Assembly: GCA_030040965.1 (NCBI GenBank)
Contig: JASHOT010000350.1
Location: 1 to 48,129 of the forward strand
DNA: 48,129 bases
Direction: 5' to 3'
DNA from: Candidatus Sulfotelmatobacter sp.
GTDB lineage: Bacteria > Acidobacteriota > Terriglobia > Terriglobales > Acidobacteriaceae
Shown here: one piece after another, positions 17,066-24,664 of the stretch
Position numbering within the stretch: position 1 is the first letter of the stretch
How the letters are laid out: each line of letters starts with the position of its first letter
The notes under the pieces: generated by a model
The model's input: only the letters and a program-made list of their open reading frames with translations
Database searches by the model: none
Told to the model about the DNA's origin: nothing
Translations under genes and position numbers: made by a program

Positions 17066-18448
17066 ATGTACCCCGATTTGCAGAAAGAACTTTCAACCTT
17101 CGAGCGTCGCACGCCCAAATCCGCCGAAGCCCACAAGAAAAATTTGAAGCGCATTCCACTGGGCGTGGCCAGCAATTATCGCGCCTACGATCCATGGCCG
17201 ATTTTCGTGAAAGAAGCCAGCGGTAGCAAATTCCGCGATCTCGATGGCGATGAATACATCGATCACAACTTGACCTTCGGTGCGTTAATGGCCGGACATT
17301 GCCACCCCGCGGTCATGAAGGCGGTCGAAAAACGGCTCTCCACCGGCACGATGTTCGGCATGCCGCACGACATGGAATGGGAACTCGCCGAGGAAATCTG
17401 CAATCGCTTTCCTGTGGAGATGTGCCGCTTTGGCAATTCGGGCACCGAAGCCACCATGCACGCGATTCGCCTCGCCCGCGCCGCGACCGGACGTGACAAG
17501 ATCGTCAAGTTCGAAGGCGCCTATCACGGGTTGCACGACAGTGCGCTCGTGAGCGTGAAACCGCACGCGCCGGACTACGGCGACATCAACGCGCCGACTT
17601 CTGTCCCCGGGGGCCTGGGCGTTCCCAAGGCAGCCGTTGAGAACGTAAAGATTGCGACCTTCAACAACCTCGCGACCGTGGAACGGCGGTTCCAGGAAAA
17701 TCCCGGACAAATCGCAGCGATCATTCTTGAACCGATTCTCATGAACGTCGGACTCTGTCTGCCTCAACCCGGCTTTCTGCAAGGACTTCGCGATATCTGC
17801 GACCAGAACGGATCGCTGCTGATCTTCGATGAAGTCAAGACGGGCGCGAAACTCTGCTGGGGCGGAGCCAGCGAATATTTCGGCGTTACGCCCGACATGG
17901 TCTGCCTGGCGAAGTCAATCGGCGGTGGTCTGCCGCTCGCTGCATTCGGCGCGCATAAGTCGGTGATGGATCTCATCAGCCAGCACAAGGTTTTCCACGG
18001 CGGAACTTACAACACGAACCCGGTTTCGATGGCTGCAGGCCTCGCGACTTTCCGCGAAGTGCTTACGCGTGACAACTACACACACGTGGAGAAGTTGAGC
18101 AAGAAACTTGCCGACGGCTACCGCAAAATCATCGCGAAAGTCGGGTTGCAAGCCTACATCGCGCAGGCGGGCGCGAACGGCGCGCTCATGCTCTACCCGA
18201 AGGAAATTGTGAACTACCGCGACTGGGAGGCGATCGACGTCGATCTCTGGCGCCATTACTGGTTCGGCATGGTCAATCGCGGCGTCATGGCGCAGCCTTA
18301 CTGGTGGGATGAGCAGTGGACGATCTCGGTGCAGCACACCGATGCCGACATCGACAAACATCTGGCCGCGTTCGAAGACATCGCCGCTTCGCTGGCAAAA
18401 GCGCAGCAGGAGCGTGGCGCAGCCGAACCGGCCGAAGTCGCGCACTAG
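17066..18448 (+). CDS. Class III PLP aminotransferase, glutamate-1-semialdehyde aminomutase-like
   Basis: The 460-residue enzyme starts at ATG 17066 with GGAGA before it. The fold-type I marks are FGNSGTEATMHAIRLARAAT near residue 120, GAYHGLHD, the PLP-aspartate stretch LLIFDEVKTGAK near 255 and the Schiff-base lysine in CLAKSIGGGLPLAAFG near 283. The body looks like HemL-type aminomutases, but it lies in an amine catabolism cluster with no other heme gene, so an amine or amino-acid aminotransferase is more likely than heme synthesis. A first transamination of putrescine or a similar diamine is a reasonable guess, not proven. Confidence 0.8.
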   Translation: MYPDLQKELSTFERRTPKSAEAHKKNLKRIPLGVASNYRAYDPWPIFVKEASGSKFRDLDGDEYIDHNLTFGALMAGHCHPAVMKAVEKRLSTGTMFGMPHDMEWELAEEICNRFPVEMCRFGNSGTEATMHAIRLARAATGRDKIVKFEGAYHGLHDSALVSVKPHAPDYGDINAPTSVPGGLGVPKAAVENVKIATFNNLATVERRFQENPGQIAAIILEPILMNVGLCLPQPGFLQGLRDICDQNGSLLIFDEVKTGAKLCWGGASEYFGVTPDMVCLAKSIGGGLPLAAFGAHKSVMDLISQHKVFHGGTYNTNPVSMAAGLATFREVLTRDNYTHVEKLSKKLADGYRKIIAKVGLQAYIAQAGANGALMLYPKEIVNYRDWEAIDVDLWRHYWFGMVNRGVMAQPYWWDEQWTISVQHTDADIDKHLAAFEDIAASLAKAQQERGAAEPAEVAH

Positions 18449-18493
18449 GAAAACAGTCATCCGTCATCGGTCGCCGGCGATCTCACTGCTTGC

Positions 18494-18521
18494 TGACGAC
18501 CGACGACTGACGACCGACGAC
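18494..18521 (+). repeat. Four tandem seven-base units
   Basis: TGACGAC, CGACGAC, TGACGAC, CGACGAC in direct succession, ending five bases before the APC permease start. Related GTCATC/GGTCG motifs continue upstream to about 18460. Other gaps in the window carry unrelated bases with the same seven-base period. Confidence 0.85.
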
Positions 18522-18526
18522 GAACC

Positions 18527-19978
18527 TTGTCTACCACCGCCCAACCCGCCCAGCCACATCTGATCCGTGCCCTCGGGCGCCGCGATCTTGTGCTGCTTTT
18601 CGTGGTCGCCGTTTTCAATCTCAACGTAGTTCCGTCGATTGCCGCCAACGGCGGCGTCACGGTCTGGCTCTGGATCATCTCACTCGTCCTCTTTTTTTGG
18701 CCGCAAGGCATCGCCGTCATCGAGCTCGCGCATCGCTACCCGGGCGAAGGCGGCGTGTATCTGTGGGCCAAAGAAGTTTTCGGCGACTTCCACGGATTTC
18801 TCTCCGGTTGGTGCTACTGGACCAACAACATGCTCTACGTGCCCACGGTGATGCTCTACTTTGTGGGAGTTTCGGTCTACGTGCTTGGCCCGGGGCATCA
18901 GGGACTGGCCGACAACAAGCTTTTTGCCTCGATCGCCTCGCTTACTTTGTTGGCGTTACTCACGCTCTTCAACATTCTCGGCCTCGGCGTGGGCAAGTGG
19001 ATCAATAATCTCGGCGCGATCGGTACGTTCGTTGCCGCGGCCGTGCTGATTGGACTTGGCATTGTCGTTTTCTCGCGCTTTGGCACCACTATGACCGCGG
19101 CAGACTTCAAGATCCCGGCCAATCCAAAGTTTGTTCTGAATTCTTTCGGCGTGATCTGTTTCGGTCTGGTCGGTCTCGAACTCGCTTCTGTCATGGGCGA
19201 CGAAATTCAAGACCCCAGCCGCACTCTTCCCGGTGCAGTTGCCCTGGGCGGAATTCTTTCCGGCGCGCTCTATGTGGGTGCTACGTTGGCCCTGCTGATC
19301 GCGATTGGAAAAAACGTAAACGTGCTGCAGGGAATCGTTCAGGCCGTCACGCATATGGCGGCACAGGTTGGGCTCGGTGGAATCACGATTCCGTTCGCGA
19401 TCATGCTCAGCCTGTCCATTGCCGGCATTGGTTCGGCCTGGATGGGCGGCTCGGCTCGCATTCCCTTCGTCGCCGGCCTCGACTCGTACATGCCGTCCTG
19501 GCTCGGCAATGTGCATCCACGCTATGCGACACCCTATGCGGCGTTGATTGTCCAGGGAATCGTGTCCGCAATCCTTGTCATTCTGAATTTTGTTGGCGCG
19601 GGCGTGCAAGAAACCTTTCAGAAACTGCTGTCGCTTGCCGTCGTGTTGCAGCTTGTTCCCTTCGTCTACATGTTCGGTGCGCTGGTGAAGTTTGCCGCGA
19701 CAGAGTCCGTTCCAAAAGGTCAATACAGCCGTGCAACGATGTTTGTCGCTGGCCTGAGCGGATTTCTGACTACGCTTCTCGGAATCGCTCTGGTATTTTT
19801 TCCGGCCCAGCAGATTACCTCTCTACGGTCTTACGAAAGCTGGATGGTTGGCGGCACGCTGTTTTTCATCGGTCTAGCGGCATTCTTCTTTTTCGTCTAC
19901 GGACGGAACAAAGTGCCGCAGCCGATTCATGTGGGGACAGCCGAGGCGGCTGTCCAGGCGACCGACGCTCGACGGTAG
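18527..19978 (+). CDS. APC-superfamily amino acid/polyamine permease
   Basis: A 483-residue inner-membrane transporter with about 12 hydrophobic segments, the first being LVLLFVVAVFNLNVVPSIAANGG. The start is the TTG at 18527 (MSTTAQPAQPHLIRALGRRD) because the frame has no better start and homology-like sequence begins soon after; there is no strong ribosome site. The GEGGVYLWAKEVFG loop after TM2 and EIQDPSRTLPGAVALGG in the middle are typical of the glutamate:GABA antiporter/amino acid permease branch. Set between aminotransferase and aldehyde dehydrogenase genes, it likely moves the amine, GABA or a product. The last 15 or so codons run through a perfect palindrome (19935-19955). Confidence 0.87.
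   Translation: MSTTAQPAQPHLIRALGRRDLVLLFVVAVFNLNVVPSIAANGGVTVWLWIISLVLFFWPQGIAVIELAHRYPGEGGVYLWAKEVFGDFHGFLSGWCYWTNNMLYVPTVMLYFVGVSVYVLGPGHQGLADNKLFASIASLTLLALLTLFNILGLGVGKWINNLGAIGTFVAAAVLIGLGIVVFSRFGTTMTAADFKIPANPKFVLNSFGVICFGLVGLELASVMGDEIQDPSRTLPGAVALGGILSGALYVGATLALLIAIGKNVNVLQGIVQAVTHMAAQVGLGGITIPFAIMLSLSIAGIGSAWMGGSARIPFVAGLDSYMPSWLGNVHPRYATPYAALIVQGIVSAILVILNFVGAGVQETFQKLLSLAVVLQLVPFVYMFGALVKFAATESVPKGQYSRATMFVAGLSGFLTTLLGIALVFFPAQQITSLRSYESWMVGGTLFFIGLAAFFFFVYGRNKVPQPIHVGTAEAAVQATDARR
19935..19955. repeat. Perfect palindrome inside the APC permease 3' end
   Basis: Arms GGACAGCCG and CGGCTGTCC around AGG. It is read as coding sequence for the permease tail (TAEAAVQA). It resembles a mobile REP-type hairpin that has become part of the gene end. 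Confidence 0.7.
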
Positions 19979-19986
19979 TTTGAAAG

Positions 19987-20044
19987 GGCGCGGCTTAAGC
20001 CGCGCCACAAAAGAGCCAATATAAGGAGTCGGGGCTTTAGCCCC
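19987..20044 (+). repeat. Bipartite palindromic element, copy 1
   Basis: First part GGCGCGGCTTAAGCCGCGCC (19987-20006), a perfect 20-base palindrome. After 24 AT-richer bases comes GGGGCTTTAGCCCC (20031-20044). A second copy with the same two parts and nearly the same spacing lies at 46728-46786 in reverse orientation. It fills the gap between the permease and the aldehyde dehydrogenase. Confidence 0.75.
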
Positions 20045-20059
20045 TGCAGGAGGGCCAAG

Positions 20060-21541
20060 ATGCCCAGCGGAGTCCAGACCGAAGTTAAAACCTACCAGAT
20101 GTTCATCAACGGCGAATGGGTTGCCAGCCAATCGGCGAAAACCTTCCCCGTCTACGATCCGTCAACTGAAGAAGTCATCGCGCAAGCTCCGGATGCAAAC
20201 GCCGAAGACGTCAACCGCGCCGTCTCGGCTGCTCGCGTCGCAATCGACGACGGCCCGTGGTCCACGACCACCGCACAGGAACGCGGCCGCGTGCTCTTTC
20301 GCCTTGCCGACAAAGTTCGCCAGAATCTTGCCGCGCTCGCTGAACTTGAATGCCGCAATACCGGGAAACCCATCGTCGAGGCCGAATTTGATATCAACGA
20401 CGTCGCCACCTGCTTTGAATACTACGGCGGGCTGGCAACAAAGATTACCGGCTCGGTGAATCCCGTCCCCGACAACGCCATGTCGCTCTCGCTGAAAGAG
20501 CCGGTCGGCGTTGCCGGACAGATCATCCCGTGGAACTATCCGCTCCTGATGGCGGCGTGGAAACTCGCGCCCGCCATCGCCGCCGGTTGTACCTGCGTGC
20601 TCAAGCCGGCTGAGCAGACGCCGCTCACCGCGCTTGAATTCGCAAAATACTTCGCGGACTGCGGCCTTCCCCCGGGAGTCGTCAACATCGTGACGGGTTT
20701 CGGTGAGACTTGCGGCGCTCCGCTCGTCCAGCATCCTGACGTGAACAAGATCGCATTCACCGGCAGCGCCGCTGTCGGGAAGATCATCGTCAAACAGGCC
20801 GCCGATACGGTGAAGCGGGTCACGCTCGAACTCGGCGGTAAGTCACCCAACATCTTTTTCGCCGACGCCGACTTCGAAGCCGCCATCGACGGCGCGCTGT
20901 TCGGCGTGTTCATCAATCAAGGCGAAGTGTGCTCGGCGGGCAGCCGCATCCTGGTGCAGAAATCTATCTACAAGAATTTTGTCGAAGCGATGACGGAGAA
21001 AGCAAAGAAAATCAAACTCGGTCCACCGCTCGATCGCGATACAAAAATGGGACCGCTCGTCAGCAAAGAGCAATACGAGCGGGTGAATCAGTACCTCGAG
21101 ATTGGCAGGAAGGAAGCGAAACTGGCTTCTGGTGGCGGACGTCCCGACAAAATCGCCAAAGGATACTACGTTCAGCCGACGATTTTTTATGATGTGAACA
21201 ATTCGGCCCGCATTGCCCGCGAAGAAATTTTTGGTCCGGTCGCAGCCGTCATTCCATTCGACGACGAAAAAGATGCGATGAAGATTGCCAACGATTCCCC
21301 ATACGGCCTCGCCGCCGCAGTCTGGACGCGCGACATTTTCAAGGCCATGCGGGCGGTGAAAAGTCTGCGCGCCGGAATCGTCTGGGTGAATCACATGCAG
21401 CCAACGTACGTCGAGGCACCCTGGGGAGGGTTCAAACAGTCCGGCTTTGGCCGCGAACTTGGTCCCTGGGGCATCGAAGAATATTTGGAGACCAAGCAGG
21501 TTCACATCAATCTGAACGAGGCGCCGATCGGCTGGTACTGA
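20060..21541 (+). CDS. NAD(P)-dependent aldehyde dehydrogenase, betaine/gamma-aminobutyraldehyde type
   Basis: It oxidises an aldehyde to the acid. The start is ATG 20060 with GGAGGG seven bases before. The 493 residues show the cofactor fold IIPWNYPLLMAAWKLAPA near 157, FTGSAAVGKII near 233, the general-base glutamate in LELGGKSPN near 257 and the catalytic cysteine in NQGEVCSAGSR near 291. The Trp-Asn-Tyr signature and overall pattern are those of BetB/PuuC/PatD enzymes that act on amino-aldehydes. In this cluster the likely reaction is 4-aminobutanal to GABA, or 3-aminopropanal to beta-alanine. Substrate assignment is inferred from the neighbours. Confidence 0.87.
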   Translation: MPSGVQTEVKTYQMFINGEWVASQSAKTFPVYDPSTEEVIAQAPDANAEDVNRAVSAARVAIDDGPWSTTTAQERGRVLFRLADKVRQNLAALAELECRNTGKPIVEAEFDINDVATCFEYYGGLATKITGSVNPVPDNAMSLSLKEPVGVAGQIIPWNYPLLMAAWKLAPAIAAGCTCVLKPAEQTPLTALEFAKYFADCGLPPGVVNIVTGFGETCGAPLVQHPDVNKIAFTGSAAVGKIIVKQAADTVKRVTLELGGKSPNIFFADADFEAAIDGALFGVFINQGEVCSAGSRILVQKSIYKNFVEAMTEKAKKIKLGPPLDRDTKMGPLVSKEQYERVNQYLEIGRKEAKLASGGGRPDKIAKGYYVQPTIFYDVNNSARIAREEIFGPVAAVIPFDDEKDAMKIANDSPYGLAAAVWTRDIFKAMRAVKSLRAGIVWVNHMQPTYVEAPWGGFKQSGFGRELGPWGIEEYLETKQVHINLNEAPIGWY

Positions 21542-21599
21542 ACTGCAGTTGCCAGTACCCAGTTGCCAGAACGTGGGTCTTGGCAGCATGAGCGATCGA

Positions 21600-21624
21600 C
21601 TGAGTACTGACAACTGAGAACTGA
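21600..21624 (+). repeat. Seven-base tandem repeat before the GABA aminotransferase
   Basis: CTGAGTA, CTGACAA, CTGAGAA, then CTGA: three and a half units with period seven, ending two bases before the ATG at 21627. About 40 bases earlier, CAGTTGCCAG occurs twice. No ribosome site is visible in the repeat. Confidence 0.75.
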
Positions 21625-21626
21625 TC

Positions 21627-22988
21627 ATGTCTACCATTAGAATCCGTACTGAAATCCCCGGCCCAAAGTCCCGCGCGCTTGCCGAGCGCCGTTTGAAAGC
21701 CGTGCCCCGCGGGCTTTCTCACGGCACGCCGATCTATGTTGCAAAAGCCGAAGACGCCTGGCTCGAAGACGTCGATGGCAACCGCTACCTCGACTTCGCC
21801 GGAGGCATCGGCTGCGCCAACGCCGGCCATCGCCGCAAAGCCGTGCTCGAAGCGATCAAAGATCAGCTCGACAGTTTCCTGCACACCTGCGTGCAGGTCA
21901 CTCCCTACGAAACCTACATCCACCTGGCCGAGCGCATGAACGAAGTCACTCCAGGCAAGTTTGCCAAGAAAACGATTTTCGTCAACAGCGGCGCAGAAGC
22001 CGTTGAGAATGCCGTCAAGATCGCCCGCGCCTACACGAAGCGCCCGGGCCTCATCGCGTTTGAAGACGCATTTCACGGCCGCACCATGATGACGCTCGCT
22101 CTCACCAGCAAAACGCATCCGTACAAAGCGGGCTTTGCTCCGTTCCCGAGCGAGATCTATCGCGTCCCGTTTGCCTATTGCTATCGCTGTTCGTATTCGA
22201 AAACATATCCATCTTGCGACCTTTATTGTGCGCGCCATCTCGAAGACACCTTCAAGCGCGTTGTCGCAAATGAAGAAGTCGCGGCCGTGATCGCAGAGCC
22301 GGTCATGGGAGAAGGCGGATTCATCGCGCCACCTCCGGACTATTTCAAGGTTCTCGTCGATCTCTGCCACAAACACGGCATCCTCTTCATCGCCGATGAA
22401 GTGCAATCCGGCTTCGGTCGCACCGGCGCCCTCTTCGCCAGCGAACGCTACGGGATCGAGCCCGACCTCATCGTCACCGCCAAATCGCTCGGCGGAGGTT
22501 TGCCCATTGCCGCTGTCACCGGACGCGCGGAAATCATGGATGCACCGGGTGTCGGTGGACTCGGTGGAACGTTCGCGGGAAATCCTCTTTCGTGTGCCGC
22601 AGCGCTGGCGGTGCTCGACCTATTCGAGCGTGAAAATCTGCTGCGGCGCGCCAACGAACTGGGCGACCGCTTTCAGCGTCGCGCCCGCGACTGGCAGCGC
22701 CGTTGGCCGAAGATCGGCGATGTCCGCGGGCTTGGCGGCATGCAGGCCATCGAACTGGTCCAATCCCAGGAGACAAAAGCGCCTGCGGCCGATGAAACGA
22801 AAAAAATCACGCAATACTGTTACGAGCATGGCCTTATCACGATCACCGCCGGCTCGTACTCGAATGTAATCCGCGTGCTCGTCCCGCTGGTCATCACGAA
22901 CGAGGAGATGGACGACGCACTCGACGTGCTCGAATCAGCCATCGCGACCGTGTGTGATGCTAAGGGAGCTGTAGCGCAGTTGGTGTAA
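21627..22988 (+). CDS. gabT: 4-aminobutyrate aminotransferase (GabT-like)
   Basis: The PLP enzyme converts GABA to succinate semialdehyde with 2-oxoglutarate. The 453 residues carry FVNSGAEAVENAVKIARAYT near 127, EDAFHGRTMMTLALTSK near 150, IADEVQSGFGRTG near 255, the lysine in VTAKSLGGGLPIAAVTGR near 290, and GGTFAGNPLSCAAALAVLD near 316. These match bacterial GabT/PuuE closely. An insertion near residue 190 holds a cysteine pattern (CYRCSYSKTYPSCDLYC), a feature seen in some GabT relatives. It stands next to the two aldehyde dehydrogenases that would make and use its substrates and products. Confidence 0.9.
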   Translation: MSTIRIRTEIPGPKSRALAERRLKAVPRGLSHGTPIYVAKAEDAWLEDVDGNRYLDFAGGIGCANAGHRRKAVLEAIKDQLDSFLHTCVQVTPYETYIHLAERMNEVTPGKFAKKTIFVNSGAEAVENAVKIARAYTKRPGLIAFEDAFHGRTMMTLALTSKTHPYKAGFAPFPSEIYRVPFAYCYRCSYSKTYPSCDLYCARHLEDTFKRVVANEEVAAVIAEPVMGEGGFIAPPPDYFKVLVDLCHKHGILFIADEVQSGFGRTGALFASERYGIEPDLIVTAKSLGGGLPIAAVTGRAEIMDAPGVGGLGGTFAGNPLSCAAALAVLDLFERENLLRRANELGDRFQRRARDWQRRWPKIGDVRGLGGMQAIELVQSQETKAPAADETKKITQYCYEHGLITITAGSYSNVIRVLVPLVITNEEMDDALDVLESAIATVCDAKGAVAQLV

Positions 22989-23024
22989 TAATCGAGGCAT
23001 ACTCTTCGCGATCGAGGCATTCCC

Positions 23025-24515
23025 ATGAGCGTAGCCGCACCTCCCACCATCAAGCTGACCAACTACATCAATGGCCGCTGGACTGACTCTCACGCTTCCG
23101 AGTGGCGCGATATCACCAATCCCGCGACCGGAGAAATTCTCGCGCAGGTTCCCATGGCCGACGCCACAGACGTCAATGCCGCCGTCGAGGCCGCGGCCGC
23201 CGCCTTCCCCGAGTGGCGCCGCACCCCGCCCGAAGACCGCATCCAGCCGCTGTTCAAGCTGAAGATGTTGCTCGAAGAGCACATTGACGACATTGCCCGC
23301 ATCATCACACAGGAAAATGGCAAGACTTTCACCGAGGCCAAAGCCGAGATGCGTCGTGCCATCGAAAATGTGGAAGTCGCCTGCGGCATTCCCATGATGA
23401 TGCAGGGCTACAACCTGGAAGACGTCGCCCGCGGCATCGACGAGATGATGATTCGGCAGCCGCTCGGCGTGGTTGCGGCGATTGTGCCCTTCAACTTCCC
23501 CGGCATGATTGCGTTCTGGTATCTGCCGTACGCGATTGCGACTGGCAATACGTTCATTCTGAAGCCGAGCGAGCGCGTGCCGCTCACCATGCGCTACATC
23601 TACGAACTGCTCGAGAAGACTGGACTGCCGAAGGGAGTAGTCAATCTCGTCAATGGCGGCAAGGCGGCGGTAGATGCACTCATTGATGATCCAAAGGTTC
23701 GCGCCATCAGCTTCGTCGGATCAACTCCGGTTGCGCGCTATATCTATTCGCGTTCGGCCGAGCAAGGCAAGCGCTGCCAGTGCCAGGGCGGCGCCAAGAA
23801 TCACGTCATCGTCCTTCCCGACGCCGACATGCTCATGGCCACGCAGATCATCTCCGACAGTGCATTCGGCTGCGCCGGCCAGCGTTGTCTTGCCGTTTCC
23901 GTTGCCGTAACCATTGGTGAAGCGCAAAAAACATTTCGCGATTCCATCGCGGATGCCGCCTCGAAACTGAAAGTCGGTTACGGCCTCGAAGACGGCGTGC
24001 AAATGGGACCGGTCATCACTCCGCAGAGTAAAGAGCGCGTCGAGCACCTTATAGGAGTGGGAGAAAAGCAGGGCGCGAAAGTCCTGCTCGACGGCCGCAA
24101 CGCTAAGATTTCGCGGCATGAATCAGGTAATTTCGTGAAGCCAACCATTCTCGACGACGTTCCGGCCGCAAGCGAAATTACCGACACGGAAATCTTTGGT
24201 CCCGTGCTCAGCCTCGTTCACGCCAACAATCTGGAGGAAGCGCTGGCCTTCCTCGAACGCAGCGCATATGGCAATCAGGCGTCGCTGTTTACCTCGAGCG
24301 GATCGGCCGCCCGTCGCTTCCGCTACGAAGCGCCGGCGGGAAACATCGGCATCAATATCGGAGTTGCCGCGCCCATGGCCTATTTCCCTTTCAGTGGATG
24401 GAAGAACAGCTTCTTCGGCGATCTCCACGGCCAGGGCCGTGACTCAATCGAGTTCTACACCGATAAGAAAGTTGTAGTCGAGCGCTGGGCCAAGGAGCAC
24501 AGCCGCAAATTCTGA
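23025..24515 (+). CDS. mmsA: CoA-acylating methylmalonate-/malonate-semialdehyde dehydrogenase
   Basis: This family converts methylmalonate or malonate semialdehyde plus CoA and NAD to propionyl- or acetyl-CoA. The 496 residues start at ATG 23025 with GAGG upstream. Family marks are [29 protein letters not shown] near 158, [12 protein letters not shown] near 228, and the catalytic cysteine region [15 protein letters not shown] near 283. In place of the usual general-base glutamate it has the MmsA-type CQGGAKNH, as expected for CoA-dependent members. In this locus it could complete beta-alanine breakdown after transamination to malonate semialdehyde. No valine-pathway genes are in view. Confidence 0.92.
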   Translation: MSVAAPPTIKLTNYINGRWTDSHASEWRDITNPATGEILAQVPMADATDVNAAVEAAAAAFPEWRRTPPEDRIQPLFKLKMLLEEHIDDIARIITQENGKTFTEAKAEMRRAIENVEVACGIPMMMQGYNLEDVARGIDEMMIRQPLGVVAAIVPFNFPGMIAFWYLPYAIATGNTFILKPSERVPLTMRYIYELLEKTGLPKGVVNLVNGGKAAVDALIDDPKVRAISFVGSTPVARYIYSRSAEQGKRCQCQGGAKNHVIVLPDADMLMATQIISDSAFGCAGQRCLAVSVAVTIGEAQKTFRDSIADAASKLKVGYGLEDGVQMGPVITPQSKERVEHLIGVGEKQGAKVLLDGRNAKISRHESGNFVKPTILDDVPAASEITDTEIFGPVLSLVHANNLEEALAFLERSAYGNQASLFTSSGSAARRFRYEAPAGNIGINIGVAAPMAYFPFSGWKNSFFGDLHGQGRDSIEFYTDKKVVVERWAKEHSRKF

Positions 24516-24542
24516 GAAACCATTGTGCAATCGGGCAATTTT

Positions 24543-24614
24543 GTAATTGGTAATTGAAAAACCTTTCGGCAACTTGGCTTTGAGCGGTTCTAAACTACCC
24601 AATTACCAAATTAT
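24543..24614. repeat. AT-rich heptad repeats in inverted arrangement
   Basis: GTAATTG occurs twice in tandem at 24543-24556, and a near-inverse, CAATTACCAAATTA, starts at 24600. The two arms could pair around a loop of about 43 bases. The gap (24516-24664) is much richer in A and T than the flanking genes. Confidence 0.6.
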
Positions 24615-24664
24615 CCGATTACAAATTCATCTGCGATACTCTCGCGTTCGCAACTGAGGATCCT

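Noticed and set aside
18523-18530. AACCTTGT, a near match to one arm of the 12951-12975 operator, at the APC permease start
   Set aside because: No second arm at the right distance; a single eight-base near match is expected by chance.
22991-23020. ATCGAGGCAT twice, 20 bases apart, before mmsA
   Set aside because: The second copy supplies the ribosome site; two copies of ten bases are too little to claim an operator or mobile element.
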